A stretch of 64,000 bases of DNA from Oceanobacillus sp. Castelsardo (GCF_001659985.1 NZ_LYCS01000001.1:124001-188000); one strand, 5' to 3'; counted from the stretch's first letter, positions 26,776-35,310 are shown. Program-made: numbers and translations. The notes: generated by a model not told the origin, from the letters alone.

Positions 26776-27977
26776 AAAATATCATCCCTGGACTGAATCA
26801 AAGGAATCTAACAGCGCCTAGGTTTATAGTCGCTCACGAGTCAGGAAACAAGAATAACACAGGGTCAAATTCATTAGAAAATGAAGTTAATTTCATGACT
26901 AGGAATTGGAGAAATGCTTTCGTTTCCCATTGGGTAGGTGGTGGAGGAAGAATCGTCCAACTTGCCGAAGTAGGTAAACTCCAGTATGGGGCTGGGCCTA
27001 AAGCTAACCCCTATTCATACGCTCAAGTAGAATTAGCTAGAACTAATAACGTCGAAACTTTTAAAAAGGATTATGCTGCATATGTATGGTTATTGCGTAA
27101 ACTTGCAAAAGATGCAGGGATTCCTATCAAATTAGATACTGGTTCAAAACTAACGGATAAAGGTATCAAATCACACGACTGGATTAGAAAGCATTTAGGA
27201 GGCACCACACACACAGACCCATACGCTTATCTTGCTTCTTTTGGTATTACTAAAGCACAGTTTAAGAAAGATATCGAAAAAGGAACGGTATCCAGTCCTA
27301 GTGATGTATCTGTTAAACCAGCACCTAAGCCGCAGGAAAAAGGAACATCTACAACTAAAAAGACATGGACTAAAGTTACTGGAGACTGGACGGGTCAAAC
27401 ATTAGGAAATGGTGAATACGGTGAGCCAGTAAGACAGTTACAAACCAAATTAGCAAATAATAACCCTCCATTTTACCCGAATAAAGATGCAAAAAACAAC
27501 GGTGTAGACAGTTATTATGGAGATGATACAGAAGATGCAGTAAGACGTTTCCAGTCTTATTACGGTTTAACAGTTGATGGTTTAGCTGGCAAGCAAGTAT
27601 ACAATGAATTAAAAGGTAATCCATCGGCTAGTAAAACATTAAATAAATCTAATCTGACAGTTGATGGAAAGTGGGGTCAATCTACTACTCGTGCACTTCA
27701 AAAAGCATTAGGGACGCCAGTTGATGGTATTATCAGCAATCAACCACGTAATAGTGTGACCAATGCTCTATATGGTGGAGTTACATTTGGATCTGAAGGA
27801 AGTAATGTAATCGTAGCTTTGCAGAAAAAAGTTGGAACTATAGCAGATGGAAAACTTGGCCCTGGAACAATCCGGGCATTACAAAAGTATTTAGGTACCG
27901 TTGTTGATGGTAAATTAAGTAGACCTTCATTAGTTGTGAAAGAAATGCAACGTAGGTTAAATATAGGTACGTTTTAA
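26757..27977 (+). CDS. phage N-acetylmuramoyl-L-alanine amidase (endolysin)
   Basis: A 406-residue lytic enzyme. Residues 1-175 form an amidase_2 domain: the zinc histidine in FIVAHESGN near residue 27, VSHWVGG, and HTDPYAYLASFG near 150. From about 205 on come peptidoglycan-binding repeats with GEPVRQLQTKL, EDAVRRFQSYYGLTVDG, TTRALQKALGTPVDG and TIRALQKYLGTVVDG. It is the last gene of the BhlA-BhlB-amidase lysis cassette and reads through intact. A terminator follows. Confidence 0.9.
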   Translation: MPYKIVKNIIPGLNQRNLTAPRFIVAHESGNKNNTGSNSLENEVNFMTRNWRNAFVSHWVGGGGRIVQLAEVGKLQYGAGPKANPYSYAQVELARTNNVETFKKDYAAYVWLLRKLAKDAGIPIKLDTGSKLTDKGIKSHDWIRKHLGGTTHTDPYAYLASFGITKAQFKKDIEKGTVSSPSDVSVKPAPKPQEKGTSTTKKTWTKVTGDWTGQTLGNGEYGEPVRQLQTKLANNNPPFYPNKDAKNNGVDSYYGDDTEDAVRRFQSYYGLTVDGLAGKQVYNELKGNPSASKTLNKSNLTVDGKWGQSTTRALQKALGTPVDGIISNQPRNSVTNALYGGVTFGSEGSNVIVALQKKVGTIADGKLGPGTIRALQKYLGTVVDGKLSRPSLVVKEMQRRLNIGTF

Positions 27978-28018
27978 GTAATAAATTGGTAGTTTTTTAT
28001 ATTCGGTTGCAAACCAAG

Positions 28019-28046
28019 GGCTAGGTGCGGAAAACCTAGCCTTTAA
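28019..28046 (+). terminator. terminator after the amidase
   Basis: GGCTAGGT / ACCTAGCC with a 7-base loop, followed by TTTAATTT. Confidence 0.75.
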
Positions 28047-28125
28047 TTTATCTTATTTACTAATTTCGGAGTCATATCTGAAAATATTTGTGTAAGATGA
28101 GTTATTAATTCTGTGTTAATATAAA

Positions 28126-28236
28126 ATGAAGGGGGTAAGAGCTGACATAATTATTGAAAGAAATTTGACACCATCAGAAATTCAAAAAGGTTATAGGGAT
28201 TTTAGGAATTTTATGAGGTCAAGTACCTTTGATTGA
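28126..28236 (+). CDS. unrecognised 36-residue reading frame in the prophage relic
   Basis: ATG 28126 opens a short frame containing ERNLTPSEIQKGYRDFRNFM. The GAAGGGGG Shine-Dalgarno-like sequence lies after this ATG, so the native start may have been lost. A second frame from about 28216 (PLIEDSDMETLLQDYYATNR) continues to a stop at about 28363. Both look like pieces of phage genes, but I do not recognise the family. Confidence 0.3.
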   Translation: MKGVRADIIIERNLTPSEIQKGYRDFRNFMRSSTFD

Positions 28237-28301
28237 AGATAGTGATATGGAAACACTTCTTCAGGATTATTACGCAACCAATAGAAGGGACGTTACTCAT
28301 G

Positions 28302-28502
28302 ATGTTAGATCAGCGGAGAATGAAGATACTAACAACCTTATCCAGTTTAGAGATAATGACTAGAAGCCAAATTCAAATACTACACAATACCAAAAGTATT
28401 CGTAATACTAACGAAAACGCCCCCAAAAGTACCCCCAAATACATTCGATTCGTTGCATTATCCTGCGTAGTACTTATTATCTTGAGCGCTCTAAAACCTT
28501 GA
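28302..28502 (+). pseudogene. replication-relaxation family protein, N-terminal fragment
   Basis: From ATG 28302 the frame reads QRRMKILTTLSSLEIMTRSQ then IQILHNTKSIRNTN, matching the start of the phage/plasmid replication-relaxation family (winged helix with LTRSQIQxLH...RNxNR). After about 40 residues it runs into the CCCCAAAAGTACCCCCAA repeat and unrelated sequence, so the rest of the gene has been deleted. Confidence 0.6.
28421..28438 (+). repeat. direct repeat copy 2, possible integrase arm site
   Basis: Exact copy of CCCCAAAAGTACCCCCAA from 25691-25708. Confidence 0.65.
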
Positions 28503-28555
28503 TACTATTGACTTCGCGCTTTTTAAATACTATACTTTGTTAAGCGTAATTATTA

Positions 28556-28575
28556 AGAAGGGGAAGATTAGTAAA
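28556..28575 (+). repeat. right attachment-site repeat (attR core)
   Basis: Exact copy of the sequence at 25621-25640. Its AAGGGGAAGA part supplies the nth ribosome binding site, so integration regenerated the nth translation signal. Confidence 0.85.
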
Positions 28576-28577
28576 AT

Positions 28578-29225
28578 ATGCTAAACAAAAAGCAAATTAG
28601 ATTTTGTCTGGATCAAATGGCAGAAATGTTTCCTGAAGCGAAAGGAGAGTTAAATCACTCTAATCCTTTTGAACTAGTTATAGCTGTGTTACTTTCTGCA
28701 CAATGTACGGACAAATTAGTTAATAAAGTTACAGAAAACTTATTCAAAAAATATAAAACACCTGAAGATTATTTAGCGGTGTCGCTGGAAGAATTACAAG
28801 ATGATATTAAATCTATAGGGTTATATCGGAATAAGGCTAAAAATATTCGTAAGCTTTGCCAAGTATTAATAGATAAATACGAGGGGGAAGTACCGAGAAC
28901 GAAAGAAGAATTAATGACACTTGCTGGTGTTGGGAGAAAGACTGCAAATGTTGTAGCGTCTATAGCCTTTAACGAACCGGCTATTGCGGTAGACACTCAT
29001 GTTGAACGAGTTTCAAAGAGGTTAGGTATTTGTAGATGGAAAGATTCGGTTATTGAAGTAGAAGAGACACTAATGAAAAAAGTTCCAAGAGAAGAATGGA
29101 GTATTACTCATCATCGTATGATCTTTTTCGGTAGATATCATTGTAAAGCAAGAAATCCGAATTGTCCCGAATGTCCACTTTTAGAAATATGCAGAGAGGG
29201 ACAAAAGAGAATGAAAAAAAGGTAG
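28578..29225 (+). CDS. nth: endonuclease III
   Basis: DNA glycosylase/AP lyase for oxidised pyrimidines. The helix-hairpin-helix LAGVGRKTANVV near residues 115-126 holds the catalytic lysine, the catalytic aspartate is in AVDTHVERVSKRLG near 138, and the [4Fe-4S] ligands follow the C-x6-C-x2-C-x5-C pattern near 189-205. The 215-residue length is normal. ypoC, which follows nth in B. subtilis, is absent; a terminator shared with ponA follows at once. Confidence 0.96.
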   Translation: MLNKKQIRFCLDQMAEMFPEAKGELNHSNPFELVIAVLLSAQCTDKLVNKVTENLFKKYKTPEDYLAVSLEELQDDIKSIGLYRNKAKNIRKLCQVLIDKYEGEVPRTKEELMTLAGVGRKTANVVASIAFNEPAIAVDTHVERVSKRLGICRWKDSVIEVEETLMKKVPREEWSITHHRMIFFGRYHCKARNPNCPECPLLEICREGQKRMKKR

Positions 29226-29227
29226 TT

Positions 29228-29276
29228 AAAATAGAAAAGGATAACCCCGTTATGGAGGTTATCCTTTTCTATTTTT
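29228..29276. terminator. bidirectional terminator between nth and ponA
   Basis: AAAATAGAAAAGGATAACC pairs with GGTTATCCTTTTCTATTTT between convergent genes. Confidence 0.93.
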
Positions 29277-32058
29277 ATGCTTCACTATTATCTTGTTCTT
29301 CTTCTTCATTTGGTTCAGCCTCAACAGGTTCCTCTTCGTTTTCTGCTGGTTCGTTTTCATCTACTTCAGATTCTTCTGGAGCTTCCTGTTGTGGTTCTTC
29401 CTCTTCCTCTTCCACTGGTGGCTGTTCTGGTTGTTCTTCTACTTGTTTTGGAACTGTAAATGACATGGAACGGGATTCGCCTCGATCTCCGCTATTCGCG
29501 CCATTTTGGCCAATAGGGGTTACTTGTATATTGTATGTTTCCCCAGGTGTCGAATTACCAATTTCAATTCCATTTGCTTCAACTTGGTTAGAATGTATCT
29601 GACCGTTAACTGATACTTCAAATAAAGCTGGAGGTCCATTGTAATTCCATGAAACCCTAATGATGGAACGATCCTCTATATAATCTGCTGAGAGATTTTC
29701 AACTGGTTTAATATTTCCTTCCTCTTCTTCACCGGTGTCAATCGTAACTTTCGCCGTAACAGGATCACTTACACTTCCATCTGTTTTACTAATAGCAACA
29801 ACTTGTATTTGATAATCACCTGGTTCCACCTCGTTAATAACTAACGATTTTTCTTCTGTTGTTGATAATTCTTTCATTTCTTCTCCATTTTCACTAACGC
29901 TAACAGAGAAGGATACATCATCGTTATCATTATAGTCCCAAGTTACATCGATAGATTTTGCTTCTTCGTTGTACTTAGCATTTAAGTTTGAAACAGGATT
30001 TAATTTATCATATGTCTTTGATACATTGGTTGGTTCTGTGCCTTTAACAAATAGTTCTGTAACAATTTTCGATGATGGTGTATTTGAACTAGGCTTCCTA
30101 GCAGGATTAGATCCTTTTTCTACTTTTGCCTCAACTACAGAGTTTGGTTTATTAAAGTCCGGTGTATCAAGACCTTCTGAGATTTTACTCATGGTTTGTT
30201 TAAATAATTTTTGGGATATTTTTGTATCCGGTAGCGCGGCACGCTTAAGTTTATCTTCATTATCTACTATATATCCACCCGTCCAGGCAGCAATTGTATA
30301 ATATGGAGTGTATCCAGCAAACCACGCATCAGGTGAGCCGCCTTCCTCTAAGTTTGTTGTTCCTGTTTTCCCTGCGACAGGTAGTCCTGGAACATTTGCC
30401 TGTTTACCCGTACCGTTTGTTACGACGCTTTTTAACATATCTGTTACCATGTAGGCTGTATAATCAGCCATTACTGCTTCAGGTTCTGGTGCCAAATCAA
30501 CTACTTCACCATCCGGAAATTCTACCTTACTTACAGCGTAAGGTTCATTGTAAATTCCTTCATTTCCGAAAGCACGGTAAGCTCCGGCTAATTGTAAAGG
30601 TGTCACTTTCGTTGATGTACCACCAATTGCATCGCGGACATTAATTTGATTGTCAGCAAATTCAATACCTAAGCTCTCTGCAAACTTTTGCGCATTGCTT
30701 GCCCCTACTTCATCATATAGCTTTACAGTTGGAACGTTTAAAGATTGTTCCAATGCATATCTAGCACTAATCCAGCCAGCATAACTACGATTCCAATTTC
30801 GAATTGGTTTAGAACCGGCTGCTTCATAAGGTTTATCATCATTAATTTGATGGTATGTTGAAATTTTATTATATTCAATTGCTGGACCGTATGCCATAAT
30901 AGGTTTCGCTGTAGAACCAAGTTGGCTTCCACCATTTATTGCGTAATTGTATTCCCCATATTGCTCAGGATTTAGTCTACCACCGATTGCTTGTATTCCA
31001 CCAGTTTTTGTATCGAGTACTACCATCCCTGCTTGCATATTTGGCATCTGTTCAAGTGGATAGCTTATTGGATTTTCCGCGCTATCCTCCAGTAGAAATT
31101 CTACATACTCTTGTGCACCAGTATCTAGAGTAGTATGGATTACTAAACCGTCTGTATTAATATCAGCACCGTCTAGTTTTTCTTTTACTTCCGCTTCGAC
31201 TTGTTGGATAAATGCTGCATATTTGAATGAATCTGGCTGTTTATCTGATAAAAGTGATGCAATTTCTACTTGTCTAGCCTCATTTGCTTCAGCCTCTGAG
31301 ATTTTGTTATGCCGTACCATTAGCGTTAATACAGTATCCATTCTTTCCTTCGTTAATTCAGGACTTTGAAATGGGTTATATGCGGTTGGCCGCTGTGGCA
31401 AGCCCGCTAAAATAGCAGCTTCAGGTAAAGTTAATTCATGTAAATCTGTTTTACCGAAATATGTTTCAGCAGCTTGAGCTACCCCGTAAGCATTAGCACC
31501 GTAAAAGATTTTATTTAAATACATTTCCATAATTTCTTCTTTTGAGTACTGTCTTTCAAGTTTTAATGCTAACCATTGTTCTTGAACTTTTAATTTAATT
31601 TCTTTTTCAGGAGTTAAAAATGATTTCTCTACAACTTGTTGTGTAATGGTACTTGCTCCTTGTGAACCAAACCCATGTACAACGTTGGCGACTATAGCTC
31701 CACCAATTCTTCTAAGGTCAATACCATGGTGCTCAAAGAATCTAGCATCTTCCGTAGCGGTAACTGCATCGATTAAAATCTGTGGAAGGTCCTCATACTC
31801 CACTTTTTTACGATTTGCACCTAGCTCTGCAAACTTTTCTCCATCTTTATCTAATAGAATTGAAGCATATGGATCTTTTAACATTGCTTCATCAATATCG
31901 GGAGCGGTAAAAATCCAGTAAGCACCAACAGCACCGCCACCAATACCTAATACCAATATAAAAATAACAATTCCTAATAATATTTTTTTCCATATAGGTT
32001 TTTTTGCTGATTTTTTTTGTTTTCTTCTAGCTGAACGAGTTTGGCCATTTTCTGCCAT
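29275..32058 (-). CDS. ponA: class A penicillin-binding protein 1
   Basis: Bifunctional peptidoglycan glycosyltransferase/transpeptidase of 927 residues. After a basic cytosolic tail and one membrane helix (ILLGIVIFILVLGIGGGAVGA) comes the GT51 domain (EDARFFEHHGID, GASTITQQVVEK), then a transpeptidase with SxxK in GSTAKP, SLN and KTGTTN. Two fibronectin type III-like domains and a very acidic Glu-rich tail follow. GGAGGT is spaced for ATG 32058; an in-frame GTG at 32073 lies ahead of it. It is cotranscribed with recU, 47 bases upstream. Confidence 0.95.
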   Translation of the reverse strand: MAENGQTRSARRKQKKSAKKPIWKKILLGIVIFILVLGIGGGAVGAYWIFTAPDIDEAMLKDPYASILLDKDGEKFAELGANRKKVEYEDLPQILIDAVTATEDARFFEHHGIDLRRIGGAIVANVVHGFGSQGASTITQQVVEKSFLTPEKEIKLKVQEQWLALKLERQYSKEEIMEMYLNKIFYGANAYGVAQAAETYFGKTDLHELTLPEAAILAGLPQRPTAYNPFQSPELTKERMDTVLTLMVRHNKISEAEANEARQVEIASLLSDKQPDSFKYAAFIQQVEAEVKEKLDGADINTDGLVIHTTLDTGAQEYVEFLLEDSAENPISYPLEQMPNMQAGMVVLDTKTGGIQAIGGRLNPEQYGEYNYAINGGSQLGSTAKPIMAYGPAIEYNKISTYHQINDDKPYEAAGSKPIRNWNRSYAGWISARYALEQSLNVPTVKLYDEVGASNAQKFAESLGIEFADNQINVRDAIGGTSTKVTPLQLAGAYRAFGNEGIYNEPYAVSKVEFPDGEVVDLAPEPEAVMADYTAYMVTDMLKSVVTNGTGKQANVPGLPVAGKTGTTNLEEGGSPDAWFAGYTPYYTIAAWTGGYIVDNEDKLKRAALPDTKISQKLFKQTMSKISEGLDTPDFNKPNSVVEAKVEKGSNPARKPSSNTPSSKIVTELFVKGTEPTNVSKTYDKLNPVSNLNAKYNEEAKSIDVTWDYNDNDDVSFSVSVSENGEEMKELSTTEEKSLVINEVEPGDYQIQVVAISKTDGSVSDPVTAKVTIDTGEEEEGNIKPVENLSADYIEDRSIIRVSWNYNGPPALFEVSVNGQIHSNQVEANGIEIGNSTPGETYNIQVTPIGQNGANSGDRGESRSMSFTVPKQVEEQPEQPPVEEEEEEPQQEAPEESEVDENEPAENEEEPVEAEPNEEEEQDNSEA

Positions 32059-32105
32059 AGCTCTAACCTCCACTCTTTAAAATAACAATTATGTAATATT
32101 AAAAA

Positions 32106-32696
32106 TTAATAATATAATTGATCAATAATTGCTAAATAGTCTACACGTGCTTGGTATTTAAAAGGTATTTCAAAAGCATTTACTTTAAAATGTGAATAGG
32201 GAATCGATTTCTTTCCACCATTCATTTTTTCTTTCCAGAATTCCAGGAGTTTTGTTCCTTGTAACAGATATGTTTCATCAAATGTAGAAAATCGAATAAT
32301 AGTAAAGCAGATACCACCATGATCAATAATAGATTCCATGTGTTTTATTTGATGGTCATGGATATTGGCTAGTGGAAAATAAGTTTTATTTTTTGTTTCT
32401 TTTGCTTCAAAATCTACATATTTTCCACGATATAAGCCATTATAATCTGTAGTAGAAGCTTGCTTAAAGTATGCTTCTGTAATGACAGCTGCACTTCGAT
32501 TGGGATAATTCACTTTAACTATCTGTACTGGTGTTGGTTTTTTATGAATAACTGCCCTATCAGTCTCTAAATAGTACTGATTCGTAATATTAATATCTTC
32601 TTCTAGTGACATACCTCTATTACTGAAGCTACGATTAGCGTTTGGTCTACTTTTATTATTTATCATGTTTGTTTTTTTGCCATTTGGATAATTCAT
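32106..32696 (-). CDS. recU: Holliday junction resolvase RecU
   Basis: Resolves four-way junctions in recombination and chromosome segregation. SNRGMSLEEDIN, then the active-site region TTDYNGLYRGKYVDFEAKET with its Asp, Glu and Lys, and FPLANIHDHQIKHM match the family. The length of 196 residues is normal. The recU-ponA pair is conserved in Bacillaceae. Confidence 0.95.
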   Translation of the reverse strand: MNYPNGKKTNMINNKSRPNANRSFSNRGMSLEEDINITNQYYLETDRAVIHKKPTPVQIVKVNYPNRSAAVITEAYFKQASTTDYNGLYRGKYVDFEAKETKNKTYFPLANIHDHQIKHMESIIDHGGICFTIIRFSTFDETYLLQGTKLLEFWKEKMNGGKKSIPYSHFKVNAFEIPFKYQARVDYLAIIDQLYY

Positions 32697-33017
32697 CCAT
32701 ATCCCCCTAATCTACAGTATCATACCAAAAAAATAGATGATTGATAACTTTAAACTGCATAATATCCAGTCTAAAAAGGAAATGGGTTTACCTCTATTAT
32801 ATATCATCGGTATAAAAAGCATAGACTTTAAACACAGCAGTTCCTTAAAAAATATAATACGAAATTCTTATTTAAATTATAGGGGTTCATATTGTTAAGG
32901 AATATAATGCTATTATGGACATTTATAAAAACGTTTAACACATATAAGACAATATGAGGAAACCAATGGCCATTCAAATACGAACGGCCATTGGTTTTTC
33001 AATTACCATATTATATT
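32697..33017. other. intergenic region between recU and sspM
   Basis: AT-rich, without a convincing gene on either strand. It should hold the recU-ponA promoter (minus strand). The only clear structure is the hairpin at 32960-32998. Confidence 0.5.
32960..32998. terminator. hairpin downstream of sspM
   Basis: AAACCAATGGCC / GGCCATTGGTTT. The T-run is on the plus strand. On the minus strand, where sspM ends, the tail is weaker (TTTCCTC). Confidence 0.6.
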
Positions 33018-33125
33018 TTAAGTCGAAGGTCGGTTCGGCCCATTTAATTTCTTATCACCTTTAATTTCTGATTTAGATCTACGTTGTTGTTTTTCCTGTT
33101 TTAATATTTGTTTGCTTTTATCCAT
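33018..33125 (-). CDS. sspM: small acid-soluble spore protein M
   Basis: A 35-residue, very basic protein ending KKLNGPNRPST, the hallmark C-terminus of minor SASP SspM. The start follows GGAGGGTTTTATAA at good spacing. Expected to be made in the forespore. Its neighbourhood (recU side, yppE) agrees with the sspM region of B. subtilis. Identification rests on the C-terminal motif and position. Confidence 0.75.
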   Translation of the reverse strand: MDKSKQILKQEKQQRRSKSEIKGDKKLNGPNRPST

Positions 33126-33288
33126 TTATAAAACCCTCCTTCAATTATATTGTGTCTAAATTCATAAAAAACATTTAGGATTTTCACTTCTTTTGTACGT
33201 TTTTTTCTAGTTTTGTCGAAGGGGAAGGAGTTTAGTGGCATTTGCAGAATATGTTGAATACTAACAAAATGGGAAATGGGGTGAGGGT

Positions 33289-33495
33289 ATGTCAGTTGCA
33301 GCACGAAAATTGGATCAATACGCGAATGGTGTTTGCATTGATAAATTTGAAACATCCTTACAAGAAATTTCAGACCAAATTCGTATCATGGATCAAAAAT
33401 TAATCATGAAAACAGAAAATGAAATAACCTATCGTTATGAAAATCAACGTTTTGAAATTTCTAAACTTGAAGATTCTATTAAAAAGTATATTTAA
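33289..33495 (+). CDS. hypothetical 68-residue protein in the ypp region
   Basis: A small, charged, probably helical protein beginning MSVAARKLDQYANGVC, with a strong ribosome binding site GGGGTGAGGGT. No domain is recognised and there is no membrane segment. It lies directly before yppE and diverges from sspM, so it may be a Bacillaceae-specific small protein of the yppC-yppG group, but no homologue is named with confidence. Confidence 0.6.
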   Translation: MSVAARKLDQYANGVCIDKFETSLQEISDQIRIMDQKLIMKTENEITYRYENQRFEISKLEDSIKKYI

Positions 33496-33555
33496 TGTCC
33501 GCTTTAAAAGAAATATGTTAAAGTTAAAGGGAATATAAATTGAAGGCGGAAGAAT

Positions 33556-33906
33556 ATGGATTTAATTAAAAACACCGAGCTACTTTTGAATCATTTGAAG
33601 CATCTTCAAGAATTATTTGAGGAAGGTAAGCCTCCGGAGAATATTCGAGATAAAGCTTTCTTCCTCCAAGTAAAAGAGGAAGTAACCCCAATCTATAACT
33701 TAGTAGAAGAGTGGGAGGAGCAAGCTTTACGGGCGGTTAAAAATCGTGAGGTTAACATACACCCTCAGCAAATTAATTCTACTAAAGAAAATATGGATTT
33801 ACTTATTATGCACAGTTATTATAAAGATATACGAAAAAGAAGGTATATGGAGTATTACAAATCGATTCGATATATTTTTGAACAAATAATTCATGAACTA
33901 CAATAA
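33556..33906 (+). CDS. yppE: DUF1798 family protein YppE
   Basis: A 116-residue helical protein. PIYNLVEEWEEQALRAVKNR and the IHPQQINSTKENM and SYYKDIRKRRY segments match the YppE (DUF1798) four-helix family. Function unknown. It begins with ATG after GGCGGAAGAAT and ends 12 bases before the cytidine deaminase start. Confidence 0.8.
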   Translation: MDLIKNTELLLNHLKHLQELFEEGKPPENIRDKAFFLQVKEEVTPIYNLVEEWEEQALRAVKNREVNIHPQQINSTKENMDLLIMHSYYKDIRKRRYMEYYKSIRYIFEQIIHELQ

Positions 33907-33918
33907 AGGTGAGTGCTG

Positions 33919-34320
33919 ATGTCTAAAATAAATTTAATGGAAGAAGCAATTAAAATACGAAAAAGTGCCTATGTTCCTTATTCAAAATTTCCTGTTGGTG
34001 CTGCTTTAAAAACTAAATCTGGAAAAATATATACTGGTTGTAATATTGAAAATGCTGCTTATACTGTAGGGTGTTGTGCAGAACGAGTTGCTATTTTTAA
34101 GGCGTTATCTGAAGGTGAGAATGAATTTATTGAAATGGCAGTTGCTGCGGATACTGAAAGACCTGTTTCACCTTGTGGAGCCTGTCGACAAGTGATGAGT
34201 GAATTTTTTAATAAAAATATGAAAATTTATCTAACCAATTTAAATCAAGAAACAAAAGTGGTTAAAATGGAAGAATTATTACCATATTCCTTTGGACAAC
34301 GTGATTTATTTAGTAGTTGA
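33919..34320 (+). CDS. cdd: cytidine deaminase
   Basis: Zinc-dependent hydrolytic deamination of cytidine and deoxycytidine, for pyrimidine salvage. The zinc ligands are in GCCAERVAIFKA (Cys, with catalytic Glu, near residues 52-55) and PCGACRQV near 85. This is the short tetrameric form of about 133 residues. GTG 33913 is in frame, but AAAGGTGAG is spaced for ATG 33919. In B. subtilis cdd lies near era, so its place beside yppE is different. Confidence 0.94.
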   Translation: MSKINLMEEAIKIRKSAYVPYSKFPVGAALKTKSGKIYTGCNIENAAYTVGCCAERVAIFKALSEGENEFIEMAVAADTERPVSPCGACRQVMSEFFNKNMKIYLTNLNQETKVVKMEELLPYSFGQRDLFSS

Positions 34321-34335
34321 ATGTGATTGATTTAA

Positions 34336-34373
34336 AAAACAGGGAACTGGGCACTGCATTAGTTTCCTGTTTT
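34336..34373 (+). terminator. terminator after cdd
   Basis: AAAACAGGGAACT pairs with AGTTTCCTGTTTT with one bulge; the T-tail is short. Confidence 0.6.
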
Positions 34374-34512
34374 AAATGTAATATAGAATTATTTCACTTT
34401 TTCAGAAGCATTTGGAGAAAATAGGAAATGGACATGATATAATGTATTTACATATATACGATTTATATTAAAAAAATATATTTAACTAGTGAAGAATTAT
34501 GAGGTGATACGG

Positions 34513-34830
34513 ATGAGTGTTAAAGGTGTTCGTTTAAGTGGCAAGGCTATTCTTGAAAAAGATTTTAAAACTGGAATGCGAGGATATAATCAAGAAGAGG
34601 TAGATGAATTTCTAGATATTATTATTCAAGATTATGATATACTTCAACAGGAAATTAACAGATTACAACAAGAAATCGATAAATTGAAGAAAAACAATAA
34701 TCATGAACAAACAACAAGGGTAAGAGCACCTCAGCAGCCTACACAAGTAAATTATGATATTTTGAAACGATTATCTAATTTAGAAAAAGCTGTTTTCGGG
34801 AAAAAATTTGTTGACTCAGCCGAAAATTAA
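34513..34830 (+). CDS. gpsB: cell cycle protein GpsB
   Basis: A 105-residue DivIVA-like coiled-coil protein that shuttles PBP1 between septum and sidewall. The N-terminal KDFKTGMRGYNQEEVDEFLD is the lipid/PBP-binding signature, followed by a coiled coil (QQEINRLQQEIDKLKK) and a small C-terminal domain ending LSNLEKAVFGKKF. GAGGTGAT favours ATG 34513 over upstream in-frame codons. It precedes rnpB and ypsC, as in B. subtilis; ponA, its expected partner, is at 29275-32058. Confidence 0.94.
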   Translation: MSVKGVRLSGKAILEKDFKTGMRGYNQEEVDEFLDIIIQDYDILQQEINRLQQEIDKLKKNNNHEQTTRVRAPQQPTQVNYDILKRLSNLEKAVFGKKFVDSAEN

Positions 34831-34852
34831 AACGTTATACCACAATCTACCA

Positions 34853-34881
34853 TTGAATAGTTTGTCTATGCATGTTATGAT
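34853..34881 (+). promoter_or_regulatory. promoter of rnpB
   Basis: TTGAAT, a 17-bp spacer and TATGAT, with TG one base upstream of the -10 (extended). It lies a few bases before the RNase P RNA. Confidence 0.8.
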
Positions 34882-34895
34882 AAAAACATAATTTT

Positions 34896-35295
34896 ATTAA
34901 ATACTCAAGTAATCGCTGTATGATTAATCATGCAGAGGAAAGTCCATGCTCACACAGACTGAGATGTTTGTAGTGTTCGTGCTTGACGAATTCATAAGTC
35001 AAGGTAACTCATGTAGTTAACGGCAGGATGCATTCCTAAGTCTTTTAGATATGGAATCATATCCTTGAAAGTGCCACAGTGACGTAGCTGAAATGGAAAC
35101 ATTCCAGGTGGAACGAGGTAAACCCCACGAGTGAGCAACCCAAATAATGGTAGGGGCATCCTTTACTAGGGAATTCAACCGAACGAGGGACAAGTATTTT
35201 ACTTGTAGATAGATGATTACGCCCGGAGTACGAGGTTAGACCGCCGTTTGCAGTACAAAGGTACAGAACATGGCTTATCGAGTATTTAATTGGTC
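34896..35295 (+). ncRNA. rnpB: RNase P RNA, type B
   Basis: Catalytic RNA for tRNA 5' maturation. The universally conserved blocks are present: GAGGAAAGTCCATGCTC near 34935, GACGGCAGGA-like AACGGCAGGA near 35020, TGAAAGTGCCACAGTGACG near 35066, GGTAAACCCCACGAG near 35117, and ATAGATGATTACG near 35210 with AGAACATGGCTTA near 35265. The outer P1 helix pairs TTAAATACTC with GAGTATTTAA. The type B architecture and position between gpsB and ypsC are as in B. subtilis. Ends are approximate. Confidence 0.96.
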
Positions 35296-35310
35296 TTAAG
35301 TACGTTTAAT

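Larger units (their letters stand above)
25621..28575. mobile_element. 2.9-kb decayed prophage between dnaD and nth
   Basis: Bounded by the 20-bp direct repeat. From the left it holds an integrase 3' fragment and an ImmA/IrrE 3' fragment (both minus strand), then a broken BhlA gene, an intact BhlB-type holin, an N-acetylmuramoyl-L-alanine amidase, and small replication-relaxation remnants. Head, tail, packaging and most regulatory genes are gone. Before insertion dnaD and nth would have been about six bases apart, as the sequence after attR shows. Confidence 0.85.

Noticed and set aside
29162-29602. Long plus-strand frame rich in Ser/Gly opposite ponA
   Set aside because: It is the mirror of the Glu-rich tail of ponA and has no ribosome binding site.
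29277-31921. Several plus-strand frames opposite ponA
   Set aside because: Antisense shadows of a well-recognised gene; their composition is driven by the codons of the other strand.
33101-33355. 84-residue minus-strand frame upstream of sspM
   Set aside because: It overlaps sspM in another frame and its ribosome binding site; the 35-residue SspM frame has the family motif.
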